DNA of 64,000 nt from Acheta domesticus. Its lineage: Eukaryota > Arthropoda > Insecta > Orthoptera > Gryllidae. Positions 34,823 to 45,221 of this stretch are shown piece by piece. A program made the translations under genes and the position numbers. The DNA is taken from the NCBI GenBank assembly GCA_031308135.1, contig JAHLJT010000631.1, positions 225,193,654-225,257,653 of the forward strand, written 5' to 3'. Positions within the stretch are counted from its first letter, which is position 1; every line of letters starts with the position of its first letter. The notes beneath the pieces are model-generated. The model made no database searches. It was not told the origin of the DNA and saw nothing but the letters and a program-made list of their open reading frames with translations.

Positions 34823-35152
34823 CTCAGAAAACAGGTGATCTCCAGGATACGGTATGTTATCGAACTCAATGGAGATTTTTCTGCTCAGAATATTGTACAT
34901 CCAGTAGAAATATACGACCTGTTTTCAGTCTAAACTGTGCCTACGTATGTGGAGCTGTAAAATAAACGTATCTCAATTTGGTAAAGAAAAATGGAAATGT
35001 CTTTGTTTTCAGACATCGATTCAATTGTTTTTGGGTTTTTTTCGAAATTTTTATATCTCAGTTTTCAATACGTTTATTTTTTTGTATGTATTTGCTTATT
35101 ACGAATTAATATGTACTTTTTTTCTACACTCATTGTATAATTCTGTTATTCG

Positions 35153-35935
35153 ATAGCTGCAACTCGTTGCATAACGATATTCTTTGCGATACAGTTTTTA
35201 TTACGATACAGGTTCTTGACCAATCACAAAGCTTACAAACCAAGTATTGACACTTATTATTCATTGATAATCTTTATAGTAGATGTTTCGTTCGATTGTG
35301 TACATTAAATTTGAATTTAATATTATATTCTGCTTCTCAGTTTTAATTTCTTTTATTATTAGTAGTTTTAACGTGAAATATTATTTTAAATGAATCGTAA
35401 TTTCACTTTATCCTATTTGACTAGAGCAGTGGTAGTTCTTGGAAAGGACATTTGACTAAGGTTAAGATTGGTTAAGATCTAAAGGCAAGTCATTCGGGGT
35501 TAAGCGTTGCTGCCGTGTGGTTCTCTTTAAAAGAAGGTCTAGTTTAAAATTTCTTGTGAATCAAAGGTGAACTTGATATCTCCAGAAATAAGAGAAAACG
35601 CAAACATGGTGACGTCGGAATTATTGTAGCAACCTCTGTACTCCGCATGTGATCTAATAAAACAAAGCCATCTGCGATGGGTTGGAAGCTGTTCGCTAGG
35701 TGTCCTTGGCTGAATTCTGCATGACAATTGCCAGGAAATGATTCAATGTAAAAGTTAAACTTACAAAAGTTAGCATCAGTTGTAGAAAAAGTACCTTACG
35801 AAACTCGATGTAATGGGGTATTAATACACTCGTGTGAAGTTTACGATACTCGCTCGTTCCTCGCTCATATCGTAATATCACATTCGTGTGTTAATACCCA
35901 TCATCGTTTCATAATGTACTATTTTCTCAACAATA
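35153..35935 (-). mobile_element. Palindrome-headed repeat (PHR), copy 2
   Basis: Reverse orientation relative to copy 1. 'acaggttcttgaccaatcacaaag' and 'ttcttttattattagtag' are the reverse complements of copy 1 landmarks. The palindromic head is at the right (35782-35930). The outer right terminus of the family ('gggagtagaaaaa') is missing on the left side, so this end is truncated or diverged. Confidence 0.8.
35782..35930. repeat. Long palindrome at head of PHR copy 2
   Basis: Same two ~75-bp arms as in copy 1. In element orientation the centre reads 'gatattacgatatgagcgag' on the first side and 'tatcgtaaacttcacac' on the second, i.e. flipped relative to copy 1 but like copy 3. Confidence 0.85.
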
Positions 35936-36470
35936 CATATCTCACATTAGTAAATCTATGTGACAATTTCTACAGAAAGAACAATTGGTCGCTACTAGGT
36001 CAACCCCAAAAATAGTTCATCAGATCATGAAGCCTGTAGGGCTGCTGATATAAAAATGCGGAGAGTTTTTGTATTTGTAATTAATTTATTTTGTGAACGA
36101 TGTCGTGAACGGATTCCGTAAAAATTGGTTTTATTGTAAAATCAGAAGTTTTCACGCTCTTTTCTGGAACATGCATATCGGAAATGGAGGCCTTACACTA
36201 AAGAGAATTAAGCTTAAACTGTTTATTATAATTTTTCACATCACTTCATTACGTTTTTTATGTAATTCCTTAATTGTCCTTCATACCTAGTTAATCGATT
36301 CTTTCCTTTCGATTTGCTTCTCTCCCTCCTGTAATTATTCCCTGGAAGCTATAAATCACTATCACTTTAATTCGCCAACGCCACTAATTTATATTGGAGT
36401 GGAGAGCTCCATTGTGCATGTTGGCCTTCCCGTAATTGAGCTCGACACTTTCCCGTGCGTTTGTACTTTG
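35936..36470. other. No recognisable feature
   Basis: AT-rich spacer. Confidence 0.4.
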
Positions 36471-36720
36471 ATCTGCTGTGGAACGCGGCGGGCGAGTGGG
36501 ATCCGTAGCCGCGAAAGCAGCGCTTGTGGCGGCGAGTGGTCGAACTGTGGCGGCCGCTCAACAGGTGACAGCCGACGAGCGCTCTCGGGCCCTTCCGTCA
36601 TCCGGCTGCACGCGAGGCTGTCCTGTGGGCAACGTTCCGCTGGCTTGCCCCCCCCCCCATCCAACGAGTCTACTGTCAAGAGCACAGTACCACGGACCGT
36701 TGTAAATCGGTTGTAAAATG
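36471..36720. other. CpG-rich island
   Basis: GC-rich block with four overlapping frames on both strands (60-105 codons) and a run of twelve C near 36646. No protein family seen. Confidence 0.4.
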
Positions 36721-36778
36721 GTTGAACCGTTCCGCGACGGAAATATCACTAAATGGGATGCTCAGCGACAATTTTTTT

Positions 36779-37135
36779 GCCGCTAGAGCGTAGCCTATCG
36801 GGAGACCCTAGGGTTTAAATATCAATGATGGAGGATTTGCGACACTAGCTACAGAGCGAAATTCAATTTAAACCACTGTCTGGACAAGAATTCTAATGGC
36901 CAGTTACACAGATCGGTAGTTTTCCGTGTCTTTTCCTATCAGTTCCTGGCGAATCCCACAGTAACCTAACAACAGTCATGCGATCTCCTTCCCTCCCTCA
37001 TCCTTTTACCCTCTTTTCCTCTTAGAAGCTCACGTTTCAATTTACACTTGCGTGCACTTCAGTACAACAACATGTCGGGAGCTTAGAGCTTGTCCCGGCT
37101 GGGACGGTGCACTGCTGCAGAGTAGTGCATAAAAG
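36779..37135 (+). mobile_element. SINE-1 copy 4 (partial)
   Basis: It contains 'gaccctagggttt', 'gacactagct', 'gtctgga.aagaattctaatggc', 'gatcggtagttttccgtgt' and 'gggagcttagagcttgtcccggctgggacggtgc'. The A-box end and 3' third are missing. It abuts a reversed partial copy. Confidence 0.75.
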
Positions 37136-37310
37136 TGAAAATGTGTGTGTGTGTGCGTGTGTGTACAGGGAGAGAAGGAGACACGGATGAAGGCGGAAAG
37201 ATCGCGCGCGCTCTGGGAGGTGGTTGTTAGATACTGTTCCGTCATTCTCCTGGCATTGATCGGTGAAACCAAAGAAAACTACCAATCAGACAGCGGCTGA
37301 ATTCGAGCTA
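37136..37310 (-). mobile_element. SINE-1 copy 5 (partial, inverted against copy 4)
   Basis: The reverse complement reads from 'tagctcgaattcagccgctgtctg' through 'ggtagttttctttggtttcaccgatcaatgccagg' and 'gcgcgcgatctttcc' to a (CA)n run, all SINE-1 body landmarks in order. The internal (GT)n/(CA)n at 37142-37165 is the expanded 'acacacac' segment of the SINE. It is the only minus-strand SINE-1 copy recognised in the window. Confidence 0.7.
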
Positions 37311-37437
37311 TGTTCTTAGGGCCAAAAATCCACCTCCGTGAGAACTCAAAATTCTAGGACCTCCCGATCAGAGTCGCTACACAGTCAGCGGCAATCACCG
37401 GTGACGGCGAAGATCATGGGCACGCCTCTCGTAACCG

Positions 37438-38058
37438 CCACTCGTACCCGCCACTCGTACCCGCCACTCGTACCCGTCACTCGTACCCGCCACTCGTACC
37501 CGTCACTCATACCCGTCACTCATACCCGTCACTCGTACCCGTCACTCGTACCCGTCACTCGTACCCGCCACTCGTACCCGCCACTCGTACCCGTCACTCA
37601 TACCCGTCACTCGTACCCGTCACTCGTACCCGTCACTCGTACCCGCCACTCGTACCCGCCACTCGTACCCGTCACTCGTACCCGCCACTCGTACCCGCCA
37701 CTCGTACCCGTCACTCGTACCCGTCACTCGTACCCGCCACTCGTACCCGCCACTCGTACCCGTCACTCGTACCCGCCACTCGTACCCGCCACTCCTACCC
37801 GCCACTCCTACCCGCCACTCCTACCCGCCACTCCTACCCGCCACTCCTACCCGCCACTCCTACCCGCCACTCCTACCCGCCACTCCTACCCGCCACTCCT
37901 ACCCGCCACTCCTACCCGCCACTCCTACCCGCCACTCCTACCCGCCACTCCTACCCGCCACTCCTACCCGCTACTCCTACCCGCCACTACTACCCGCTAC
38001 TCCTACCCGCCACTCCTACCCGCCATTCCTGCCCGCCATTCCTACCCGCCACTCGTAC
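37438..38058 (+). repeat. 13-bp minisatellite, about 47 units
   Basis: The unit is cactcgtacccgc and variants. From 37438 to about 37788 the units are 'cactcgtacccgc', 'cactcgtacccgt' or 'cactcatacccgt' in mixed order, with a recurring higher-order pattern. From about 37790 to 37975 they are nearly uniform 'cactcctacccgc'. The last few are degenerate ('cactactacccgct', 'cattcctgcccgc'). Because 13 is not a multiple of three and no unit phase has a stop, a 262-codon frame (37338-38126) with 13-residue periodicity results; it is not evidence of a protein. Confidence 0.97.
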
Positions 38059-39340
38059 AGTCTGTGCTCAAGCTCGCGCTTCAGCGCACCTCAAGTGGAC
38101 CTCAATCCCGCGGGCAGTTCAGTTGATCCGGAACCAAAGGTTGAGGGATTGTTGAGAAATCTTAATTTAATGTTTATTTTGTAATAAACGTTTTGAATTT
38201 ATTATATAACTTTGTCAAGACTGTTTAACTTACTCCTGTACTATTATGTAACGTACTGTATAATATAAATAATTCTTCATTAATAATTTCGTATGTACTG
38301 ATAAAATGACACACTAAGCGCTATCTAACCATGAGAGAGGGGCATATTTTTTTCTGTAAATACCCAGAAACTCGAGGGGAAATCCGAAAATAATGAAACA
38401 GTTTCGATTTTGACTGAAAAATGGCCGTGTTAATCCGCATTTTCTCACACCTAGGTTACGACTGTATTGCCATACTCACTACGTCACTGCTTACGACAGC
38501 TGACGACATGTGACGACAAAGAAATAAACTTCAGTATTCTAGCCACTGGTTCATTATACTCCTATTTTGGGAATTAATATTCCCCTCTCGGTAATTTTAT
38601 GAAAGCGTTGCCATTCTATTTATATTTTCTCTCATACTTGAGTATGTGTTTGGATTACTTCAATAAAATGAACAAAACCTATGATGCTACAAGCGTGCTT
38701 TTCTGTATTCAGGAGAAAAATGAAGGAAACATTTGAAGGTATTTTTGAGTAAATTTTGAAAATGCCAGGACTTCATGTAATGAACAGGCAAAAATTACTA
38801 CATCCATTTTCAATTTAAGGGGCCGCCACATTGTGATGTAATGGAGAATATTAATTTCGATGAATTGATTCTGCGTAGCCGCTAGTGTTATTCACTGATG
38901 GACAGACTGGCGAAAGAAGTTTTGTCCTAAGCCAATTTTTAGGTATCAAGGTCCAACAAAAGTGTATTCTGTTTACACAACGTTTTAGAGGAAGTAATTT
39001 ACTACATACAGGAGCAAACATTTTCCATTTTTTCAGAATCAAGGGCCCATAATACGATTTTCTCTGTTAAAAAATGTCATTTTCCACTGCAGCATTAAAT
39101 TACTTACTCTAATATGTTTATAAGCTTCTTCCTTAAAGATTTGTTCCAACAATTTAGACCTTTTTCATTGTTCCTACTCATCTTTCAAAAATTTTTCTCT
39201 TCGCGATAAGAAGATTGATTGTCCACCTAATTTCTAACGTAGCTCATGGAAATATTTCTATTTTTATGTCCTAGAACATTAAACTAGTACTTTCATTAGA
39301 ATTGTGTTTTATTTCCCCTCGCCGTTTGCATAACGATGTA
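38059..39340. other. No recognisable feature
   Basis: AT-rich DNA with no terminal repeats noted. Confidence 0.45.
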
Positions 39341-39342
39341 AT

Positions 39343-39455
39343 TAATAATAATAGTAATAATAAGAGTAATAATAATAGTAATAATAACAGTAATAATAGT
39401 AATAATAACTGTAATATTAGTAATAATAACAGTAATAATAGTAATAGTAATAATA
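39343..39455. repeat. Degenerate (TAA/TAG)n tract upstream of SINE-2 copy 2
   Basis: 'taataatagtaataataag'-like repeats, clearly older and more mutated than the other TAA tracts. It gives poly-Asn/Ser (+) and poly-Leu (-) frames that are artefacts. Confidence 0.9.
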
Positions 39456-39755
39456 ATATTGATCCGTCAGAAGTGCAAAAGCGGTCTCGCACCAAAAGAT
39501 CGCGGATTTAAGTCCCGCCCCGGGCATGGTTGTGTTATGTGTGCCTCTATATTTTTGTTTGTGTCATCATCCATCATCATCACAATTTCACCCTATCCCC
39601 TAGAGCTTACAACCCAGGAGTATAAAAATGGAATCACCATTGAAATGCTGATTCCCCTCATAGAAAAAGTAACGTGCACATACCCCGATAATCATGTCTG
39701 AGCCCCAGTGGGATGCACAAATCCCGTGGCCTCGTGAGGGCCGATTCGCGAAAGA
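39456..39755 (+). mobile_element. TAA-tailed SINE-like repeat (SINE-2), copy 2
   Basis: The head has 'aagcggtctcgcaccaaaag' and, downstream, 'gcggatttaagtcccgcccc', a tRNA B-box-like GA/TTTAA.TCCCG motif. The body has 'tgtgtgcctctatatttttg', 'catcatccatcatcatcac', 'acaacccaggagtataaaaatgg' and 'gaaatgctgattcccc', shared with 27235-27437. The end is 'gggccgattcgcgaaag' followed directly by (AAT)n. It lies between two TAA tracts. tRNA-like head plus body plus simple tail argues for a SINE. Confidence 0.65.

Positions 39756-39814
<59 letters not shown>
39756..39814. repeat. (TAA)n tract at 5' side of Dong copy B
   Basis: About 19 pure units. Both the tail of SINE-2 copy 2 and the 5' flank of Dong copy B. 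Confidence 0.97.
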
Positions 39815-42800
39815 GGTTCATCTCTTCCAAATGAAACATTCGTCAGTGGTGAAAATTCATCTGGCCATGAGTCACACGATAAGGACATGATGCGGAACCT
39901 CCTCCGACGCGAGATAGAGCGAGTTCGTCTACTTCCATTTGAATCTCGTGCACCGTTGAGGAGAATTTACGAAAATGCTAAAGCTAAGAGAGTGATAGAA
40001 ACAGCGAATTCTGTCTTAAATGAGGTTGTATAGGCCTCAAGTAGAGATCTAGATATTACTGAAATCAATCACATCGTGTATGCAACTGGATATCTAGTAT
40101 CTCAGATAATCTTGGGGCCAGCCAAGAACACCGATGGCCGACAGCCAGACAGAGTAAAAAGCTCCGTACCTCCATGGATGAAAAGAATTATGAAACGGAT
40201 AGAAGACACACGGCGTGAAGTATCACTCCTAGCCGAGGCATCTTCTAAGTCAAACCACACGTAAAAAGTTCAACAAAAAATACTCCATGTTGAACAAAAA
40301 TTCCTAATTGACAATGACACAACAAGGCTAATGGTAGCTGAAAAGCTAAAAGAAAAAATCCAAGCATGGGCTCAACAAATAAGACGGTACAAACGTAGAA
40401 TCGATTTCCGTGTACAGAACCGGTTGTTTGAAACAGACGCGAAGAGATTCTATCGCAGTCTGACTCAAAAACCGAACGGCAATGCTGCCCCTCCTTCAAA
40501 AGATGACGTCGAAACATTTTGGTCAGGAATCTGGGAGGAAACCAGATCGTACAACAAAGACGCATCGTGGCTCCAATCTGAAGTTGATGCTGCCAATGGA
40601 CTCGTGGAAACAGTGGAACAAGTTCAAGAATTCTCGAAAGAGGACCTATGCCAAACAATTAAGAATATGGGAAACTGGAAATCCCCTGGGGTTGATAAGA
40701 TCCAGATTTATTGGATTAAGAAATTAACAGCACTACATTCTCATCTTGCAAAGGCTGTTAATAAAATTTTAGAAAACCCTAACGAACTCCCCGAATGGCT
40801 TACTCGCGGCATCACGTATTTGCTACCCAAAGGAGGAGACAGCTCTTTGGCGAAGAACTACAGGCCAATTACTTGCCTGCCAGTAATGTACAAACTTATA
40901 ACTGCAGCCATTGCTGACAAAATGTATAGGCACCTAGAGAAGAACCATCTGTTGCCAGTTGAACAGAAAGGATGTCGTAAAGGTTCCTATGGCTGTAAGG
41001 AAATCTTGCTTCTGAATAAAATAATTTTGAATGATGTAAAGAAACGAAAACGTAATTTAAGCATGGCTTGGATTGACTACCAGAAAGCCTTTGACAGTGT
41101 ACCACACGATTGGATTTTGAAGACCCTGGAGATCTATCGATTTCATCCTAGACTTGTTGAGTTTTGCAAGGCTAGTATGAAGTCGTGGAGCACCAGGTTA
41201 CTAATCCACAGCGGAAAGGGAGTAGTAGAAACCAGAAGTATTCAGATCAACAGGGGAATTTTTCAAGGAGATTCACTATCCCCTCTGTTGTTTGCATTAG
41301 TTTGATTCCTCTATCAAGACAGCTGTCGCACACTGACTTTGGTTACAAGCTCCATGGTGATGAAAGGCCTGTATCACATTTATTTTACATGGATGATCTT
41401 AAAGTGTTTGCTAAGAATGAAGCGATTCTCTCCCAAATGCTGTCTGTCATCAATGAATTAAGCAATGACATCTGCATGAAGTTTGGTCTTGACAAGTGTG
41501 CAAAAGTCAACTTAAAAAGAGGCAAAATGACAACGTCAGAGAACATTGAAGTTGATAGTCACACTGGGATTCAAGATCTTGAGCCAGGTAAAACTTACAA
41601 ATATCTGGGCATTGAAGAATGTGAGACCATCTCGAACGACACAATGAAAGAGAGAATTCGCAGGGAGTATTATAGACGAGTGAGACTTGTCCTGCAGTCC
41701 GCTCTGAACTCAAGGAATAAAATATCAGCAATTGGTAGTCTGGCGGTGCCTGTAGCCGAATACAGTTTCGGACTAGTAGACTGGACTGAACAGGAAATTC
41801 GCATCATGGATCGAAAAACCAGAAAACTGCTTACAATGCATCATGTCGCCCACCCCCGAGCTGATGTACATAGACTTTGTTTCACGTAAGGAAGGAGGAA
41901 GAGGCCTGAGACAAATTGAAGCCTCCTGGCACAATGCAATAACCGGGATGGGAAAGTATGTAGTCAGCCATCAAGATGACCCACTAATGAGGCAGGTCAT
42001 GAAATCTGACCGAAGAATGGGAAACAGAGGCATTGTAAGTGTAGCAAGAAGCATTGCGAACAAGACTATGCAAGACACCCAGAATGACAGAGACACTGAA
42101 CTTCTGATGCTACTTAACATGAAATTTGAGACACAGAAAATGTTAAAGAAATCGTGGAGAGACAAACCACTCCACGGACAATACCTAAAAAGAATGGACA
42201 AGGTGCAGATCAATAAAGATCAATCATTTATGTGGCTTAAAAGGGGAAGAATGAAGCCAGAATCGGAAGCACTTGTAATAGCTGCCCAAGATCAGGCCTT
42301 GAGAACACGACATTATGATAAAGCGGTTCTCAAAATTTCCCAAGATGATAAATGCCGCATTTGTCAGGAACACGTAGAAACCATTGATCATATTGTCTCA
42401 GCTTGTCCAATTCTAGCAAAGACCGAATATTTGAAAAGACACGACAGGGTGTGTAGCTACCTCCACTGGCAGATCTGTACCGCCCTCGAAGTTCCAAACA
42501 CATGCCCCAAGTGGTACGAACACTCACCGAAACCGGTGACGTCTGTTGGATTGTGTACGATATTGTACGACCAACAAATTCAAACTGATCGCACGATAGC
42601 AGCAAACAAACCGGATATAGTCATCCGGGATATGGAGAAAAAATCATGTTTACTTGTCGATGTTGCTGTACCTTGCGATCAAAACGTCGTTACCAAGGAG
42701 GCAGAGAAACGTCTTAAATACAAGAGTTTGGAAATCGAGATCAGCCGAATGTGGGGCGTAAAAGCACAGGTCGTCCCGATAGTTATCGGAGCTCTGGGAT

Positions 42801-42916
42801 TTGTTCCGCAAAATTTGAGTAAGAACTTGTCTAAACTCCCAGGTAATTCAAAGGACTGGGAAGTGCAAGAAATAGCTTTATTTGGAACAGCCCACATTTT
42901 GCGCAAAGTACTGTAG
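39815..42916 (+). pseudogene. Copy B: reverse transcriptase / RLE endonuclease polyprotein, broken
   Basis: Stops lie at about 40030 and 40261. From 40331 the frame runs with 'NYRPITCLP' (about 40858), the RT A block 'WIDYQKAFDSVPHDW' (about 41068-41115) and 'GIFQGDSLSPLLFA' (about 41257-41300). It then stops at 41303 because of a frameshift in a T-rich spot near 41290. The RT continues in another frame with the catalytic YMDD at 41386-41397 and the thumb-like region to 41889. A second shift near 41880 returns to the first frame (41843-42916), which holds the CX2CX8HX4C knuckle (42353-42406) and the PD-X14-D endonuclease motif (PD at 42611, D at 42659). The stop is at 42916. Confidence 0.9.
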
Positions 42917-43018
42917 AGGCACCGATAGTCCCTAGATCTACTCCTTAGGTAGCTGGTTGCAACCTGGAGTAGATTTTATATTCAGCCGACTTATAACATC
43001 TTTAGTCGTGGTGTAATG

Positions 43019-43020
<2 letters not shown>
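39815..43020 (+). mobile_element. Dong/R4-type non-LTR retrotransposon, copy B, longest coding copy
   Basis: 5' truncated: its first bases correspond to residues GSSLPNET of copy A's N-terminal region, so leader and Myb-like region are absent. It keeps the linker, the whole RT and the C-terminal knuckle and endonuclease, ending in a ~100-bp 3' UTR at 43020. (TAA)n flanks both ends. RT with a C-terminal CCHC plus restriction-like endonuclease in one ORF, inserted in TAA repeats, is the description of the R4/Dong clade. Two stops and two frameshifts make it inactive. Confidence 0.93.

Positions 43021-43050
<30 letters not shown>
43021..43050. repeat. (TAA)n tract shared by Dong copies B and C
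   Basis: Ten units. It is the 3' tract of B and the 5' tract of C; the two copies are otherwise directly adjacent. Confidence 0.97.
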
Positions 43051-43113
43051 GGAAGAAGAAGAAGCTCAAACTATCCACATGACGAACATGTAGAACTTGA
43101 AAATGATGATCCC

Positions 43114-43896
43114 GTGGAAGGTTCTTCTCTTTCCAGTGAAGCACACGTCAGTGGTGAAAATTCATCTGGCAATGAATTACATGATAAGGACATTAGGCGA
43201 AATCTCCTTCAGCGCGAGATAGACAGAGTTAGTAAACTTCTGTTTGAATCTCGCGAACCGTTGAGGAGAATATACGAAAATGCCAAAGCTAAAAGAGTGA
43301 TAGAAACAGTGAATTCCGTCGCAAATTAGGTTGTAGAGACCCCAGCCAGAGATCCAGATATTACTGAAATCAATCACATCATATATGCAACTGGATATCG
43401 AGTATCTCAGATAATTTTGGGGCCAGCCAAGAACACCGACGGCCGACAGCAAAACAGAGTAAACCGCTCTGTACCCCCATGGATGAAGAGAATTATGAAA
43501 CGGATAGCCAACACCCGGCGCGAAATATCACTCTTAGCTGAGGCATCTTCTAAATCAATGCACACCTCTATAGTTCAACGAAAAATACTCCATGTTGAAC
43601 AAAAATACCAAATTGAAAATGACACAAGCAGACTAATGGTCGTTGAGAAGCTAAAAGAGAAAATTCAAGCATGGGCTCAACGAATTAAACGTTGCAAACG
43701 CAGAATAGATTTCCGTGTACAGAATCGGTTGTTTGAAACAGACGCAAAGAAATTCTATCGCAATCTGGCTCAGAAACCGAATGGCAATGCTGTCACTCCT
43801 TCAAAAAATGATGTCGAGGCATTTTGGGCAGCAATCTGGGAAGAGAGCAGATTCTACAACAAAGAATCATGGCTTGAGAGGCCTGAGACAAATTGA
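43114..43896 (+). pseudogene. Copy C: N-terminal/linker coding remnant
   Basis: Frames 43114-43329 (MEGSSLSSEA...) and 43417-43896 (GPAKNTDGRQ...) are interrupted by stops around 43327-43338 but align with copies A and B along their whole length (for example 'FRVQNRLFETDAKKFYR'). The end of the second frame is the deletion junction, where it runs out of frame. Confidence 0.85.
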
Positions 43897-44835
43897 AGCC
43901 TCCTGGCACAATGCAATAACCGGGATGGGAAAGTATGTAGTCAGCCATCAAGATGACCCACTAATGAGGCAGGTCATGAAATCTGACCGAAGAATGGGAA
44001 ACAGAGGCATTGTAAGTGTAGCAAGAAGCATTGCGAACAAGACTATGCAAGACACCCAGAATGACAGAGACACTGAACTTCTGATGCTACTTAACATGAA
44101 ATTTGAGACACAGAAAATGTTAAAGAAATCGTGGAGAGACAAACCACTCCACGGACAATACCTAAAAAGAATGGACAAGGTGCAGATCAATAAAGATCAA
44201 TCATTTATGTGGCTTAAAAGGGGAAGAATGAAGCCAGAACCGAAGCACTTTTCATAGCTGCTCAAGATCAGGTGTTGAGAACACGACATTATGATAAAGC
44301 GGTTCTTAAAATTTCCCAAGATGATAAATGCCGCATTTGCCAGGAGCAAGTAGAAACCATTGATCATATTGTGTCAGCTTGTCCAATTCTAGCAAAGACC
44401 GAGTACTTAAAGAGACACGACAGGGTGTGTAGTTACCTCCACTGGCAGATCTGTACCGCCCTCGAAGTTCCAAACTCTTGCCCCAAGTGGTACGAACACT
44501 CACCAAAACCGGTGACATCGGTTGGATTGTGTACGATATTGTACGACCAACAAATTCAAACGGATCGCACGACAGCAGCAAACAAACCGAATATTGTTAT
44601 CCGAGATTTTGAGAAAAAATCGTGTCTACTTGTGGATGTTGCTGTGCCTTGCGATCAAAATGTCGTAACCAAGGAGGCAGAGAAACGTTTTAAATACAAG
44701 AGTTTGGAAATCGAGATCAGCCGAATGTGGGGCGTAAAAGCACAGGTCGTCCCGATAGTTATCGGAGCTCTGGGATTTGTTCTGCAAACTTTGTGTAAGA
44801 ACTTGTCTAAACTTCCAGGTCATTCAAAGAACTGA
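43878..44835 (+). pseudogene. Copy C: C-terminal CCHC and RLE domain remnant
   Basis: Frame 43715-44257 crosses the deletion junction and carries 'LRGLRQIEASWHNAITGMG'. A shift near 44240-44255 then moves coding to the frame 44272-44835 with CRIC...H...C (knuckle) and 'NKPNIVIRD..LLVDVAVP'. Here the first catalytic Asp of the endonuclease PD motif is Asn, so the nuclease would be inactive even with an intact frame. It ends with a premature stop (44833) relative to copy B. Confidence 0.85.
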
Positions 44836-44995
44836 GAAATGCAAGAAATTGCTTTATTTGGCACAGCTCACATTTTGCGCAAAGTATTGTAGAGGCACCG
44901 ACAGTCCCTAGATCTGCTCCTTAGGTAGCTGGTTGCAACCTGGAGTAGATTTTATACTCAGCCGACTCATAACATCTGTAGTCGTGATATGGAGC

Positions 44996-45058
<63 letters not shown>
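44996..45058. repeat. (TAA)n tract at 3' side of Dong copy C
   Basis: About 20 units ending in gataatgat variants. Confidence 0.97.
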
Positions 45059-45067
<9 letters not shown>

Positions 45068-45221
45068 TATATGCTTCAACGCCAATCATAGTGAAAAACA
45101 CCATTAACAGAAATTCTTATAACATTTTCTTGTACAATTTTTCGTTAGAATTCACCGACTAGTGCGAATTGCACATACTGCAGTAAACTATATACAAACC
45201 TCATTAAAATATGACTTGAAA

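Larger units (their letters stand above)
43051..44995 (+). mobile_element. Dong/R4-type retrotransposon, copy C, RT-deleted
   Basis: It starts slightly further 5' than B (at residues equivalent to SNYPHDEH of copy A). It has the linker region with several stops. At 43872-43878 it jumps from the sequence equivalent to B 40567 to that equivalent to B 41901, losing about 1.33 kb with the entire RT core. The downstream part has the knuckle and endonuclease and a 3' UTR ending at the (TAA)n tract. From 43878 to 44239 it is identical to copy B; elsewhere the copies differ at several percent of positions. Confidence 0.92.

Noticed and set aside
37438..38058. CRISPR-like array
   Set aside because: Units are 13 bp with no unique spacers; a minisatellite in a eukaryotic genome.
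37338..38126. 262-codon open frame with 13-residue repeats
   Set aside because: It is a direct product of the 13-bp minisatellite; all phases of the unit are stop-free and no flanking coding signal exists.
39456..39540. tRNA gene
   Set aside because: B-box-like motif only; it belongs to the SINE-2 head.
41971..44190. Identical 80-codon antisense frames in copies B and C
   Set aside because: Shadow of the retrotransposon coding strand; their identity only reflects the 362-bp identical patch.
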